From Caldithrix sp964598255 (GTDB lineage Bacteria > Calditrichota > Calditrichia > Calditrichales > Calditrichaceae): a stretch of 64,000 nucleotides of DNA. Of this stretch, positions 17,847 to 26,665 are shown one piece after another. The translations under genes and the position numbers were made by a program. Where the stretch lies: assembly GCA_964598255.1 (NCBI GenBank), contig CAZRBA010000037.1, forward strand, positions 1 through 64,000, read 5' to 3'. Positions within the stretch are counted from its first letter, which is position 1. Each line of letters starts with the position of its first letter. Under the pieces are notes generated by a model. The model was not told the origin of the DNA. It saw only the letters and a list, made by a program, of their open reading frames with translations, and made no database searches.

Positions 17847-18191
17847 TTACTCCTTAAAACTCTTAACGGCCTCTTCGGTATTTGCAAAAATTTTGACAAT
17901 TTGATTGATATGTGTCAATTCTAACAAATCGATTATGGTTTGCTGCGGGGCTGCTAAACGAATATCCCCGCCGTGGGAGCGGGTTGCCGCAATTTTGGAA
18001 ACAATTGCTCCCAACCCACTTGAATCCATGTAACGTGTTTTTTCGAGATTCATAACGAGCTTGTATTTACCTTGCTCAATTAATTCCTTCATTAGTTTTT
18101 TAAGCGCATCCGATATTTCGGATGTAAGGCGGCGCGGAATGTCGATGACAACAACGCCGTTTTCTTCGTGAAAATGGGTCTCAAAATTCAT
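17847..18191 (-). CDS. STAS-domain anti-sigma factor antagonist
   Basis: 114 residues, a single STAS domain of the SpoIIAA/RsbV type. The phosphorylation motif YMDSSGLGAIVS contains the conserved serine that an anti-sigma kinase would phosphorylate and a PP2C phosphatase would dephosphorylate. It lies downstream of the SpoIIE-type phosphatase gene, a natural partner, and directly upstream of the GH13 phosphorylase. I start at the ATG at 18191 (AAAAAGGGA upstream) rather than a TTG 14 codons earlier. The matching anti-sigma kinase and sigma factor are not in the window. Confidence 0.88.
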   Translation of the reverse strand: MNFETHFHEENGVVVIDIPRRLTSEISDALKKLMKELIEQGKYKLVMNLEKTRYMDSSGLGAIVSKIAATRSHGGDIRLAAPQQTIIDLLELTHINQIVKIFANTEEAVKSFKE

Positions 18192-18345
18192 AATGTTTCC
18201 CTTTTTCTTGTTGCCGTAATAAATTCTCGTCAAATATTCAGGATAGTTAAACGCATATTAGATCATATATCTCTTCTCTAATCGAAATCGTGATAAATTC
18301 GGAGGTGTTGTTAATTTTGTGATGCATCGGACACAAAAATCGGCA

Positions 18346-20022
18346 TTATTTTTTGCGTACCAATAATAATGTAAAATCATCTTCCAAAGATTTTCCGCCG
18401 GTATGTTCATTGACTGCGTTTATGATGCGTTCTTTAAGGCTTTCCAATTGTTCGTTTCTATGGTTTAGTACCAATTGCTGCAAACGCTTTAAACCGAATT
18501 CTTCTTCGTTTTTGTTCATGGCTTCTACCAAACCATCGGTATACATAACTAGTAAATTGTTTTTTTGAAATAAGAAATTTTGTCGTTCGTATTTCCATGG
18601 TAAAATTCCTACAAAAATACCGCCTTTATCTAACTTGCTAACCTGCGTTTCAGATTTTATTAACAAAGGCGGATTATGACCGGCATTGACACTGGTAAGG
18701 GTATCGTTTCGCGGATCGTAAAGAGCTACAAACACGGTAATGTAACGATCGCTGGTTGTATGTTTTATCAGCAAATCGTTAATGTGTTCCATTATCCAGA
18801 TGAGATCGGAACTGAACTGCAAGTAGGTTCGAATGGTTGCCTGAAAATTGGACATGAGCATGGCGCCAGGCACGCTTTTCCCGGACACGTCTGCCATGAC
18901 AAATACCCATTGTCCGTCTTTCATGGGAATAACATCATAAAAATCGCCGCTCATTTCTTTGCACGGAATGTAGGCTGCAGCAACTTCCAAATTTTTTATT
19001 CGGGGCAATTTTTGCGGAATGAGCAGGCTCTGGATTTTGGCCGCTACTTTTAAATCGGCTTTTAAACGTTCTTTTTCTAGAGCTTCTTTGAGTAGACGTG
19101 TATTTTCGATGGCTAAGGCGGCCTGAGTGGCAAAGGTAACTAACATTTGCTGATCGCGCTCTGTGAAGGGGCGATGATCCAGACGATTTAAAATGGTAAT
19201 AACGCCTAAGATATGATCTTTATATTTTAGCGGTACACATAAAAAACTTCGGGTACGGTACCCACTACGCTTGTCAAACGACGGATCAAAACGTTCATCT
19301 TTGTAAGCATCCTTTATTAAAATAGGCTTACCGTACTTGGCTACCCAACCGGAGATTCCCTGCCCGGGTTTGACACGAAAGGGTTTTACACTATCGGATT
19401 TCGGCCCAATGGCTACTTTGAATTCGAGCTCATCACCTTCTTCGGTGTACAACATAAGTGAGCCTGATTCGGCATGCATTAAATGCATCGATTTTTCTAC
19501 AATATGTTGCAAAAGTGAATCGAGCGAGGAAATAGATTCGATGGAACGACTGATTTCGTGCAAGGCGGTGGTTTCTTCGATGACGGCTTGCATGCGCGAT
19601 GAGGCGCGTTTTAATTCACGCTGCAGATGGACATTTTCCAAAAATGATTCAAACAAAAGAGCACAAAGTTTGATTAGTAAAGTATCGGATGATTTGAATT
19701 CGCCCTTTCCTGTTAAAAGAATTTCTTCTTTATCCGAGATATAGCCCCATTTAAAATGATTCTTTTCGAAAATCGGTTTTATGGCTTTAGGAGCTTTTTG
19801 CGCTTCAAAAAAATTAATGACACTTAATTCGGTTAAGTAACTTTTATCTGCCTTAAATTTTGGTTTTTCTTCTCCTGAGGAGCTGGTTACAAATTTCCAG
19901 TTGCCATTAACGCCGGGGCGATATAAATAGATTTCGGCTTTGCGTTTTTTAAGGTAAGGTTCAAATGATTTTAGCAAAATTTGCTTGTATTTAATTTTGT
20001 CCATACAGCAACTCAATTCCAT
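18346..20022 (-). CDS. GAF-SpoIIE/RsbU-type serine phosphatase
   Basis: 558 residues. An N-terminal unassigned part (about 1-140) is followed by a GAF domain (about 155-310, with HAESGSLMLY and FLCVPLKYKDHILGVITILN), a short helical linker and a PP2C SpoIIE-type phosphatase domain (about 330-556). The phosphatase has metal-binding motifs MSGDFYDVIP and VMADVSGKSVPGAM, NAGHNPP and the terminal Asp in LEDDFTLLLV. It should dephosphorylate a STAS-domain antagonist, most likely the one encoded 154 nt downstream, in response to a ligand or state sensed by the GAF domain. The start is uncertain: ATG at 20022 or at 20004. A strong hairpin lies just before it. Confidence 0.88.
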   Translation of the reverse strand: MELSCCMDKIKYKQILLKSFEPYLKKRKAEIYLYRPGVNGNWKFVTSSSGEEKPKFKADKSYLTELSVINFFEAQKAPKAIKPIFEKNHFKWGYISDKEEILLTGKGEFKSSDTLLIKLCALLFESFLENVHLQRELKRASSRMQAVIEETTALHEISRSIESISSLDSLLQHIVEKSMHLMHAESGSLMLYTEEGDELEFKVAIGPKSDSVKPFRVKPGQGISGWVAKYGKPILIKDAYKDERFDPSFDKRSGYRTRSFLCVPLKYKDHILGVITILNRLDHRPFTERDQQMLVTFATQAALAIENTRLLKEALEKERLKADLKVAAKIQSLLIPQKLPRIKNLEVAAAYIPCKEMSGDFYDVIPMKDGQWVFVMADVSGKSVPGAMLMSNFQATIRTYLQFSSDLIWIMEHINDLLIKHTTSDRYITVFVALYDPRNDTLTSVNAGHNPPLLIKSETQVSKLDKGGIFVGILPWKYERQNFLFQKNNLLVMYTDGLVEAMNKNEEEFGLKRLQQLVLNHRNEQLESLKERIINAVNEHTGGKSLEDDFTLLLVRKK

Positions 20023-20032
20023 TTAAAAAGGT

Positions 20033-20064
20033 ATACCGCCATGAAAGTTTTTCAATGGCGGTAT
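20033..20064. repeat. 10-bp perfect inverted repeat before the phosphatase gene
   Basis: ATACCGCCAT and ATGGCGGTAT, with an inner TGAAA/TTTCA extension, lie 11-42 nt upstream of the phosphatase start (minus strand). In that mRNA it would form a stable hairpin beside the start codon. It could equally be a protein-binding site in the divergent intergenic region. Confidence 0.6.
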
Positions 20065-20271
20065 GTATTATGATTTTGGAAATTAATGTTAATTTTCGAG
20101 CATATCAAATTAAATCGTGTTTTTGCCGTCACAATTTTTTTATTTTAATGGGTTGGCGGAATGGTTGTGATTTTTGGCCTTTTAAAATGGTTTTTCGGGC
20201 TTCTTGTAATAGATTTCAGAAATTATTAAGTTGTAGTTTAATGGTTAGTAAAAATAAAGGTTTACATATTT

Positions 20272-20874
20272 ATGGAAAAGAAACTTAGCTCTGCAAATTT
20301 AATTTATTTATTTTTGGTGGCTATTACCTTTATCGGTGGTTATCTTTTTTTAAGAGCCGCTTATTATTCCAGCGCTCAATTTCCGTTTACTCAGGAAATT
20401 ATTTTGGTTATTTTGGGTACTTTGGCTACCATCATGATTACGGCCATTTTGCTGAACAAACAAACCGAGGTCGAATTACGCAAAGAAGAAAATATTAAAT
20501 ATCTTGAGCTGAAAACGAATATTTATACGCAGTTTTTGGATCAGGTGGAAGCTATGTTGGAAAAATCGGAAATTACTGATCGCGATTTTATGAAATTGAA
20601 AGCGCAGACGCATAAACTTTCTTTAATTGCCAGCGAGAGTTTTTTGGAGCAATATCGCCATTTTCTAAGCGTGTTTTTGGAGACTTCTGAAGACGCCTAT
20701 TTTAGCACGATGGATATCAATAAAATTAACGATGAAATTGCCAAATTGTGTTTGGAAATTCGCAATGATTTGATGAGCGAATCGGGAAGTAAAAAAGAGC
20801 CGCTAACCAAAAAGGTGAGTAAATTAGTATTGAGTAATATGCGCACATTGAAGAAAAAAGACTCGGTTAATTAA
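20272..20874 (+). CDS. Two-helix membrane protein of unknown function
   Basis: 200 residues, not recognised. Two hydrophobic segments (about 8-28 and 43-62: IYLFLVAITFIGGYLFL and ILVILGTLATIMITAILL) are followed by a charged cytoplasmic part of about 135 residues rich in Glu/Lys and predicted helical, with coiled-coil character near KEENIKYLELKTN. There is no enzymatic motif. An AAAGG precedes the ATG by 11 nt. It stands alone between the phosphatase gene (divergent) and the M48 protease gene (convergent). The upstream region of about 250 bp is AT-rich, with no clear promoter box. Confidence 0.7.
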   Translation: MEKKLSSANLIYLFLVAITFIGGYLFLRAAYYSSAQFPFTQEIILVILGTLATIMITAILLNKQTEVELRKEENIKYLELKTNIYTQFLDQVEAMLEKSEITDRDFMKLKAQTHKLSLIASESFLEQYRHFLSVFLETSEDAYFSTMDINKINDEIAKLCLEIRNDLMSESGSKKEPLTKKVSKLVLSNMRTLKKKDSVN

Positions 20875-20904
20875 ATAATAGATACAAGTGGAGGCGATTA
20901 TTTT

Positions 20905-22071
20905 TTATTTGTATCGGTTTTCAATTTTCTTTTTGGGTGTTTGTTTTTCCGCTTTTTTTACAAATTTTTTTACCATATTTACTCTGCTTTGTACCGAGGG
21001 GTGGGAATGAAAAAAGAATTCGATTAATGGGTGTGGCTCGGCATCCGTTAAGTTCTGATCACTTAGTTTTACTAAGGCCTGAGCAAGGGCTTCGGGATTT
21101 GAGGCATGCGTTAGTGCATATTGATCGGCTTGTCTCTCAAAATATCTGTTTAATGTGTTGGATAAAGGTGAAATAATTAAGGCGTACAAACTTAAAATAA
21201 TTCCTATTAATGGTATGGCGGCAAGGTCTGCCGGAGAATGGAATCCGAAATAATTTAATAATGCATTGTATACTTTTGCCACCAAATAAAATCCGATAAA
21301 GGTTTCTACGATGCCCCATAGTAATAATTTGTAAAGATGCTTATGCGCATAATGCCCCACTTCATGTGCAAAAACGGCTTCGATTTCGTCGAGGGAATAA
21401 TTTTGTAAAAGGGTGTCTCCGATAATGATGCGTCTGGTCTTGCCCATTCCGGTGAAGGCGGCATTTGCTTTTTTTGTTTCTTTACTCATGTTAAAACGAT
21501 ATATGCCGGTTAACTGAAAACGGCCTTGCTTTGCCAAACGCTCCATTCGCTGTTTTAATTCGCGATTGTCAATGGGTTCGAATTTGTAAAATAAGGGTAA
21601 AATAATTACGGGTGTAATTTTGCCCAAAACAACGGTTATTAAAAATAAAACAATACTTAACCAGAACCACCAAGTTTGCGGATAGTTCAGAAGAAGAAAA
21701 TAAAAAATCATAAGAATAGGTATCAAAATAATCGATGCAATCAAAAAGGTTTTTGTTTTTTCCCACACCCAAGCTGCGAAGGTTTGGTTTGAAAGCCGAA
21801 AGCGATGTTCCAAATAAAATCCGTTGTAAAATGAAAAGGGGAACGAAATGAGCGAAAGTCCAGTTCCAATGATAGCGGAAAATAGGAAGAAACACAGGTA
21901 TGGATTCGAAGAGATTTCAGAAACATAATTTTTAAGTTGTACGGAATAACCAGAAATTAAAAAAAGAAAAAGTGCCAAAAAACTTAAAACAGATTCGCTA
22001 ATACTAACGATTAATTTTACGGTTTCGTAACGCTTGGCCTCGTTTTTACGCCTTTTATGAACCGTTTGCAT
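20905..22071 (-). CDS. M48 family (Ste24/HtpX-like) membrane metalloprotease
   Basis: 388 residues with several membrane segments and the zinc motif AVFAHEVGHYAHKH (HEVGH), plus the downstream ERQADQYAL that supplies the third ligand Glu. The long N-terminal membrane region resembles CAAX prenyl protease/Ste24 rather than HtpX. Such enzymes cleave or clear membrane proteins. I start at ATG 22071 (AAAGGAA upstream) instead of a TTG 15 codons earlier, which falls within hairpin repeat 22098-22121. It follows the NtrC-type regulator by 78 nt, a gap containing two palindromes, so co-transcription is possible but not certain. Confidence 0.88.
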   Translation of the reverse strand: MQTVHKRRKNEAKRYETVKLIVSISESVLSFLALFLFLISGYSVQLKNYVSEISSNPYLCFFLFSAIIGTGLSLISFPFSFYNGFYLEHRFRLSNQTFAAWVWEKTKTFLIASIILIPILMIFYFLLLNYPQTWWFWLSIVLFLITVVLGKITPVIILPLFYKFEPIDNRELKQRMERLAKQGRFQLTGIYRFNMSKETKKANAAFTGMGKTRRIIIGDTLLQNYSLDEIEAVFAHEVGHYAHKHLYKLLLWGIVETFIGFYLVAKVYNALLNYFGFHSPADLAAIPLIGIILSLYALIISPLSNTLNRYFERQADQYALTHASNPEALAQALVKLSDQNLTDAEPHPLIEFFFHSHPSVQSRVNMVKKFVKKAEKQTPKKKIENRYK

Positions 22072-22097
22072 TAGGTAATTCCTTTCCGTTGCAATAA

Positions 22098-22121
22098 GGC
22101 GATTGATTGCTATCAATCGCC
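22098..22121. repeat. GAT-NGCN-ATC hairpin element, copy 1
   Basis: A perfect 10-bp inverted repeat, GGCGATTGAT and ATCAATCGCC, around the loop TGCT. It lies in the leader of the M48 protease gene. It shares the core GAT-NGCN-ATC with the elements at 22134, 22350 and 36375. Confidence 0.75.
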
Positions 22122-22133
22122 GAGCCGTTGCGT

Positions 22134-22159
22134 TTTTGGCTGATGGCTATCAGCCAAAA
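22134..22159. repeat. GAT-NGCN-ATC hairpin element, copy 2
   Basis: An 11-bp perfect stem, TTTTGGCTGAT and ATCAGCCAAAA, around the loop GGCT. It overlaps the stop codon (22150-22152) of the NtrC-type gene, so the element supplies the last codons and the stop. No T tract follows on the minus strand, so it is not a classical terminator. Confidence 0.75.
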
Positions 22160-23523
22160 TTTTCCTTTACTTGTTTATTTTGAAGTTTATCCAACTTACT
22201 GCGCAAAGTTGTACGCGGAATTTTTAATAATGTCGCTGCCTTCGAAATATTATTGCCCGTCTTTTCCAATGCCCAATTTATTATTTCCTTTTCTTTGGCT
22301 GCCATAAAGCTTGCATAAGAAGGATATTCCCGATTTCTTGGTGTTAAAACCTGTCCCTGATCGCAATCAGGGACAGGAGCAGGCAGTAATTCAAATGGAT
22401 CAAACGAGGCCATGCCCGAAAAAGCAACAAATCGTTCGACAAAATTTTCGAGTTCCCTTACGTTTCCCGGCCAATCATATTCCATCAACCGATGCAAAAG
22501 TTCCGTACTGAACAGTTCTAATTTTTCCTCTGCATTTTGCTTCTTAAGAAAATGTTCGATCAATTGAGGAATATCCTCCTTGCGTTCACGTAAAGGTGCT
22601 AAAAAAATAGGAATAATGTTCAGGCGATAATACAAATCTTCACGAAAAAGCCCTGCCTTAACTTTTTGTTTCAAATTTACCTTGGTAGCCGCAATAACCC
22701 GTACATCCACTTTAATTTCTTCCCATCCGCCTATTCGGATAAATTCCTGTTCCTGTAAAACACGCAACAATTTTACCTGCATTTTCATGGGCAAATCATC
22801 AATATCATCGATAAGCAAAGTCCCGTGATTGGCTCGTTCAAAATAGCCCAAATGCCGTTTGCTTGCACCTGTAAAAGCCCCTTTTTCATAACCGAATAGC
22901 TCACTTTCAAGTAACGATTCCGGAATGGCCGCACAATTCACAGCCAAAAACGGTTGCTCTTTTCTCCAGCTATTGCGGTGCAAAGCACGTGCGACCAGCT
23001 CCTTACCCGTACCGCTCTCCCCAACCAACAACACCGTAGAATCGTGCCGGGCCACATGACGAATAATCTCCTGCAAACGACGCATATGGTGTGAATTGCC
23101 AATCAAAGGCTTTTTTTGAATAATTTCCAATCGCTTTTTTAACTGTTTGTTTTCGTTTAATACATGTTGAAATTTTGCAATATTGCGTAAAATGCTCAAC
23201 AAATGATCCGGGGCAAACGGTTTAGTCAAATAATCGTAAGCACCCAGCTTTAAAGCCTCCACGGCCGATTCAACCGTTCCGTAGGCCGTCATTAAAATAA
23301 CCGTGGCATTGGGAGCTTTGGTCTTAACATGCCGTAAAATTTCCAGACCGTTCATCCCCGGTAATCTGAGATCGGCCAGCACCACATCAAAAGGAGCCTG
23401 TTCGAATAAAGCCAACCCATCCGTTCCGTTTTCCGCACTATTTACTTCATATCCCTCTTTTTCCAAAACATCATGTAAAGTAATACGTGAAATTTTTTCG
23501 TCTTCGATAATTAGAATTCTCAT
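22150..23523 (-). CDS. NtrC-family sigma-54 response regulator
   Basis: 457 residues. The receiver domain (1-120) has acidic residues IEDE, phospho-acceptor Asp51 in VVLADLRLPGM and Lys in YLTKPF. The AAA+ domain (about 140-370) has Walker A GESGTGKE, the sigma-54 contact loop GAFTGA intact and the R-finger region NVRELENFVERF. The C-terminal Fis-type helix-turn-helix is KAATLLKIPRTTLRSKLDKL. It therefore activates sigma-54 RNA polymerase when phosphorylated by the kinase encoded just upstream (4-bp overlap). The linker before the HTH contains hairpin element 22350-22377, translated as VPDCDQGQV. Likely targets include the sigma-54 promoter at 26814 (inference). Confidence 0.93.
   Translation of the reverse strand: MRILIIEDEKISRITLHDVLEKEGYEVNSAENGTDGLALFEQAPFDVVLADLRLPGMNGLEILRHVKTKAPNATVILMTAYGTVESAVEALKLGAYDYLTKPFAPDHLLSILRNIAKFQHVLNENKQLKKRLEIIQKKPLIGNSHHMRRLQEIIRHVARHDSTVLLVGESGTGKELVARALHRNSWRKEQPFLAVNCAAIPESLLESELFGYEKGAFTGASKRHLGYFERANHGTLLIDDIDDLPMKMQVKLLRVLQEQEFIRIGGWEEIKVDVRVIAATKVNLKQKVKAGLFREDLYYRLNIIPIFLAPLRERKEDIPQLIEHFLKKQNAEEKLELFSTELLHRLMEYDWPGNVRELENFVERFVAFSGMASFDPFELLPAPVPDCDQGQVLTPRNREYPSYASFMAAKEKEIINWALEKTGNNISKAATLLKIPRTTLRSKLDKLQNKQVKENFG
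22350..22377. repeat. GAT-NGCN-ATC hairpin element, copy 3 (inside a gene)
   Basis: A perfect 12-bp stem, CCTGTCCCTGAT and ATCAGGGACAGG, around the loop CGCA. It lies inside the NtrC-type gene, in the linker between the AAA+ and HTH domains, and keeps the frame open. Confidence 0.8.
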
Positions 23524-24995
23524 GACTTTTCTTCTCCGATTGGCAAAATTACCTTGAATAAACTCCCTTTACCCACCTTACTTACCACCTCAATTTTTCC
23601 GCCAAGTGCCTGAACAATACTCAATGTTACCGAAAGCCCCAAGCCGGTACCTTCGCCAGGCGCTTTGGTCGTGTAAAAAGGATCAAATATTTTATCTTGA
23701 TCTTCTGTATCTATGCCTTTGCCATTATCTTCGATTCTGAGTTCAACCTGCGTTTTATTCCTTACACACGTCGTAATTTCAATGCGGCCATTATTATTTT
23801 CAATGGCATCGTAGCTGTTAAGTAAAAGATTCATAACCACTTCCTGAAGCAACGAAGCATCACCATATATTTCAGGTAATTTTTCATCCGTTTTTAATTC
23901 AAACCGAATGTTCTTTTGGGACAAACGGTATTCCAGCAAACCCACCACCTGCAGGATAATCGCGTTTAAGTTTACCCGTTCCATTTGCGCCGATGATTTG
24001 CGCGCAAAGCCCAAAAGTTTTTTTACGATCGATTCAATATGTTCGAGTCCCTCATTAATCAATGCCAAGTATTTTCTCAATTGCTCCTGGTTTTCGGGTT
24101 CTTTCTCGATTACGTACACACAATGTTTAATTCCGTTCAATGGATTATTGATCTCATGCGCCACACCCGAAGCCAATCGTCCGATAGAAGCCAATTTTTC
24201 GGCATGATAAATTTGTTTTTGTGCCTCAATAAGCTGCTTTTTCGAAGTATCCAGCCTTTGGTGCAATAATTCGAAGTGTTGAATTAAAATCCCGATCTCA
24301 TCATCACGATTTGGTAGGAGAATCCCTACATCAGAATCCAAATCCATAGAATCCATAGCCTGAACCAAAACTTTTAATGAACGAACCGTATGCGCAATGA
24401 GTATGCTAAGCACAACAAGAACAACAAGGGTGATTAACAGCGTAAGTCCCATCAAGAGAAAAAACAAACGTCTTATTTCTTGTTGCGTGGGATTCGCATC
24501 AAAAGCAATCCGCAAAATACCCCAACGTTTACCCGCAATTTGCAACGGAAGAACACTTTCCATAACCCAACCCAATTGTGGCGATCGATAAATTCCGCTG
24601 AGCAAACGGTCGGTATTAGCAATACGTAGGGACAAGCTATCGTTTAGGAAACGATTGTACATTTTCGGGTTCGAATGAGCAATAATACGATTCTGATTGT
24701 TGGCAATAATAATATAAAAAATACCCGGAACTTTATTTTTTAAATCCGCAATGTACGATTCCAACAAATCTTCAACTTGAAAATTTTCATTTTCACTATA
24801 AATAATCGCATCTAACACCGAAATACCAAAAGCACGTGTCACGGATTCCGCCTTTTGCTTCAATTGCTGCAAAATCATAGCCCGCCATTGCACGGATATT
24901 CCCAAGGAAATAAAAAGCATAACTACCACAACCACCACGCCCACAACGGTCATCATTTTAATACGCAAGGTTTTTCTTTTGGCAACGGATTTCAT
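23520..24995 (-). CDS. Membrane sensor histidine kinase
   Basis: 491 residues. A first membrane segment (about 13-35) precedes a periplasmic sensor domain (about 36-175) that looks double-Cache/PAS-like. A second membrane segment (about 178-200) and a HAMP-like linker (about 200-255) follow. The H box is GVAHEINNPLNGIKH with phospho-His280. The HATPase domain has LLLNSYDAIEN (N box), DNGKGI (G1), FDPFYTTK (F) and GTGLGLS (G2). It overlaps the regulator gene by 4 bp and starts within the last codons of the PhnD-like gene (4-bp overlap). It probably reads the state of that binding protein and phosphorylates the NtrC-type regulator. Confidence 0.92.
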   Translation of the reverse strand: MKSVAKRKTLRIKMMTVVGVVVVVVMLFISLGISVQWRAMILQQLKQKAESVTRAFGISVLDAIIYSENENFQVEDLLESYIADLKNKVPGIFYIIIANNQNRIIAHSNPKMYNRFLNDSLSLRIANTDRLLSGIYRSPQLGWVMESVLPLQIAGKRWGILRIAFDANPTQQEIRRLFFLLMGLTLLITLVVLVVLSILIAHTVRSLKVLVQAMDSMDLDSDVGILLPNRDDEIGILIQHFELLHQRLDTSKKQLIEAQKQIYHAEKLASIGRLASGVAHEINNPLNGIKHCVYVIEKEPENQEQLRKYLALINEGLEHIESIVKKLLGFARKSSAQMERVNLNAIILQVVGLLEYRLSQKNIRFELKTDEKLPEIYGDASLLQEVVMNLLLNSYDAIENNNGRIEITTCVRNKTQVELRIEDNGKGIDTEDQDKIFDPFYTTKAPGEGTGLGLSVTLSIVQALGGKIEVVSKVGKGSLFKVILPIGEEKS

Positions 24996-25927
24996 GGGGC
25001 TTCCCTTCCGGATGCACGCACCAGAGGCAGTAAAATATAATAATCCCTATCTTTGGCCGGAATAAAACCATGAGCAAATTCAAAATCCCAGCCAGACACC
25101 ATTCGTTTGTAATAATCTTTGTTTACGTTTATTGCCAGCAAAGCATTTTTAATTGCCGTAACCACTTTCCGCGGAGATTTCTCGGAAACCACTATAGGTG
25201 AACTGGGTACGGGCAGCGAATACGCCACAATGCGAATCCCCCGATTAATAAATTCTCTGGCCACACGCTCCTTAACAACACCGGCATCAAAATTTCCTTT
25301 TAAAATTTCGTAAATCACGGTATGATGGTGCGCAAAAAAATGCAAAGAATCCAATTGTGAAATACGCAATTTATTGTGCGGCAATGCTTTGAATAAAAAC
25401 CAATTGGCAGAAAAAGACAAAGCAGAAGGTAAAGCTACTTTTCGTCCTCTTAAATCTTCGATGCTATGAATGCCCGAGACTGTACGCGTAACAACGGCGG
25501 CTCGAAGGAATGGTTTATTTTGTGCATTCAACGGTTTTAGAATACAATGCAATCCGTATTTATTTTGATCTTTAGCAAAAAGAAACGATCCCAGAAAGGC
25601 AGCCACCACTTCGCCTTCCGAAAGCTGTCGGACGGTTTGTTTGTATGTATGGCTCAGTTTCAATTCAAAATGATAAGGCGTAAAATCGTTTAAATAATCC
25701 ATGATAGGTTGATAGCCCTGATAAATTAACGTAGGCGGAAAACGGGAAATCACCCCGAAATAATAGATGGGTTTTTCATTTGAGTTTAAAGACCCTTTAA
25801 AAGAACCCCCTGTCTCTTTTATGGGAAAAGGATGCGAGATATCGGCCATTTTCGCGTAAAAAAACCAAAGCGCCACAATTAATACCATAAACGTCGCCGA
25901 TATCCAGGCAGAAAAATACTTATTCAT
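24992..25927 (-). CDS. PhnD-like membrane-anchored substrate-binding protein
   Basis: 311 residues from the ATG at 25927; an upstream in-frame ATG at 25975 has no better RBS. An N-terminal hydrophobic anchor (about 5-25) precedes a type-2 periplasmic binding fold of the phosphate/phosphite/phosphonate (PhnD/SsuA-like) group. Family-like text includes FGVISRFPPTLIYQGYQPIMDYL, AAFLGSFLF, DLRGRKVALP and FDAGVVKE. No ABC permease or ATPase gene is adjacent; instead the next two genes are a histidine kinase and a sigma-54 regulator, with 4-bp overlaps. This arrangement suggests a sensing subunit rather than a transporter component. The ligand is unknown; phosphate or phosphonate is a family-based guess. 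Confidence 0.85.
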   Translation of the reverse strand: MNKYFSAWISATFMVLIVALWFFYAKMADISHPFPIKETGGSFKGSLNSNEKPIYYFGVISRFPPTLIYQGYQPIMDYLNDFTPYHFELKLSHTYKQTVRQLSEGEVVAAFLGSFLFAKDQNKYGLHCILKPLNAQNKPFLRAAVVTRTVSGIHSIEDLRGRKVALPSALSFSANWFLFKALPHNKLRISQLDSLHFFAHHHTVIYEILKGNFDAGVVKERVAREFINRGIRIVAYSLPVPSSPIVVSEKSPRKVVTAIKNALLAINVNKDYYKRMVSGWDFEFAHGFIPAKDRDYYILLPLVRASGREAP

Positions 25928-26026
25928 AACACCGTTCGAATATATTAAAAACGAAATCTTTAAATTTATTTTCATTGAAAAAACAACAACATGCGATTTT
26001 CACAGAAATTACGTTTTTTCGTTTCT

Positions 26027-26587
26027 TTAGTCACCATTACCTGCTTCCGTCAAACTCACCAAATCATATAAGGTGTATCCGCCCGCCACTTCTGATGAAC
26101 CGCCGGACAAATTCACATAAATTTTTTCTCCTTTATTTAATTGAATGGTGTCCAAAAGAGCATATTGGACCCAATTCGTATCTTGAATACCTATTTCCTT
26201 CTCTAATACAAGTTGTTTATCACTGGTTTCGCGAATTAATGCGCACCGACCCGGCAAATTTGAACCTTTGGCCCAAAAAGATAATTTTAGGATATGCTTT
26301 CCGCTATGTAAGTTTACGAATTGGGCCAGACGTAAATTTAAAGGCTCAAAACAATGGCTCGGTAATACCACAGACCATTGGCCTCCGTTTTTAGGCGTAT
26401 TGTCGCTAAATTGCACAGAAAAAGAATCCTTGCCCATCCAGTATTTTAAACTGGGTTGGCCGTTAGTTTCAAATGAGCCGTTCTTAACTAAATTGCTCAC
26501 TTCTCCCGCAGGATTCAGAACCACGTTGCAGGCAAAAAATAGTGCAAAAACCATAAATGCATGCCACACAATTAAGCCTTTTTTCAT
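26027..26587 (-). CDS. Lipoprotein with carbohydrate-binding-like beta-sandwich
   Basis: 186 residues. The N-terminus MKKGLIVWHAFMVFALFFAC carries a lipobox ending at Cys20. After the linker, LVKNGSFETNGQPSLKYW is the typical opening of CBM4/9- or DUF642-like jelly-roll domains, and HILKLSFWAKGSN and WVQYALLD fit the later strands. It is probably an outer- or inner-membrane-anchored binding protein; the ligand is unknown. RBS AAAGGA. It precedes the PhnD-like gene on the same strand by about 100 nt and is divergent from the sigma-54 promoter region. Confidence 0.72.
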   Translation of the reverse strand: MKKGLIVWHAFMVFALFFACNVVLNPAGEVSNLVKNGSFETNGQPSLKYWMGKDSFSVQFSDNTPKNGGQWSVVLPSHCFEPLNLRLAQFVNLHSGKHILKLSFWAKGSNLPGRCALIRETSDKQLVLEKEIGIQDTNWVQYALLDTIQLNKGEKIYVNLSGGSSEVAGGYTLYDLVSLTEAGNGD

Positions 26588-26665
26588 GACGGTTCATCCT
26601 TTACATGCAAATCCGCTTTTAAAAACTAATTACGTTTTGGTTCATTTTCAAGAAAAAAGAACTAA

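Noticed and set aside
19337..19744. 135-codon plus-strand frame antisense to the phosphatase
   Set aside because: Shadow of the GAF region; composition and motifs belong to the opposite strand.
22134..22159. Rho-independent terminator for the NtrC gene
   Set aside because: A strong stem but no T tract on the minus strand; it fits the GAT-NGCN-ATC repeat family better.
25975..26394. 139-codon plus-strand frame opposite the lipoprotein gene
   Set aside because: The minus-strand gene has a lipobox, RBS and a recognisable domain opening; the plus frame has none.
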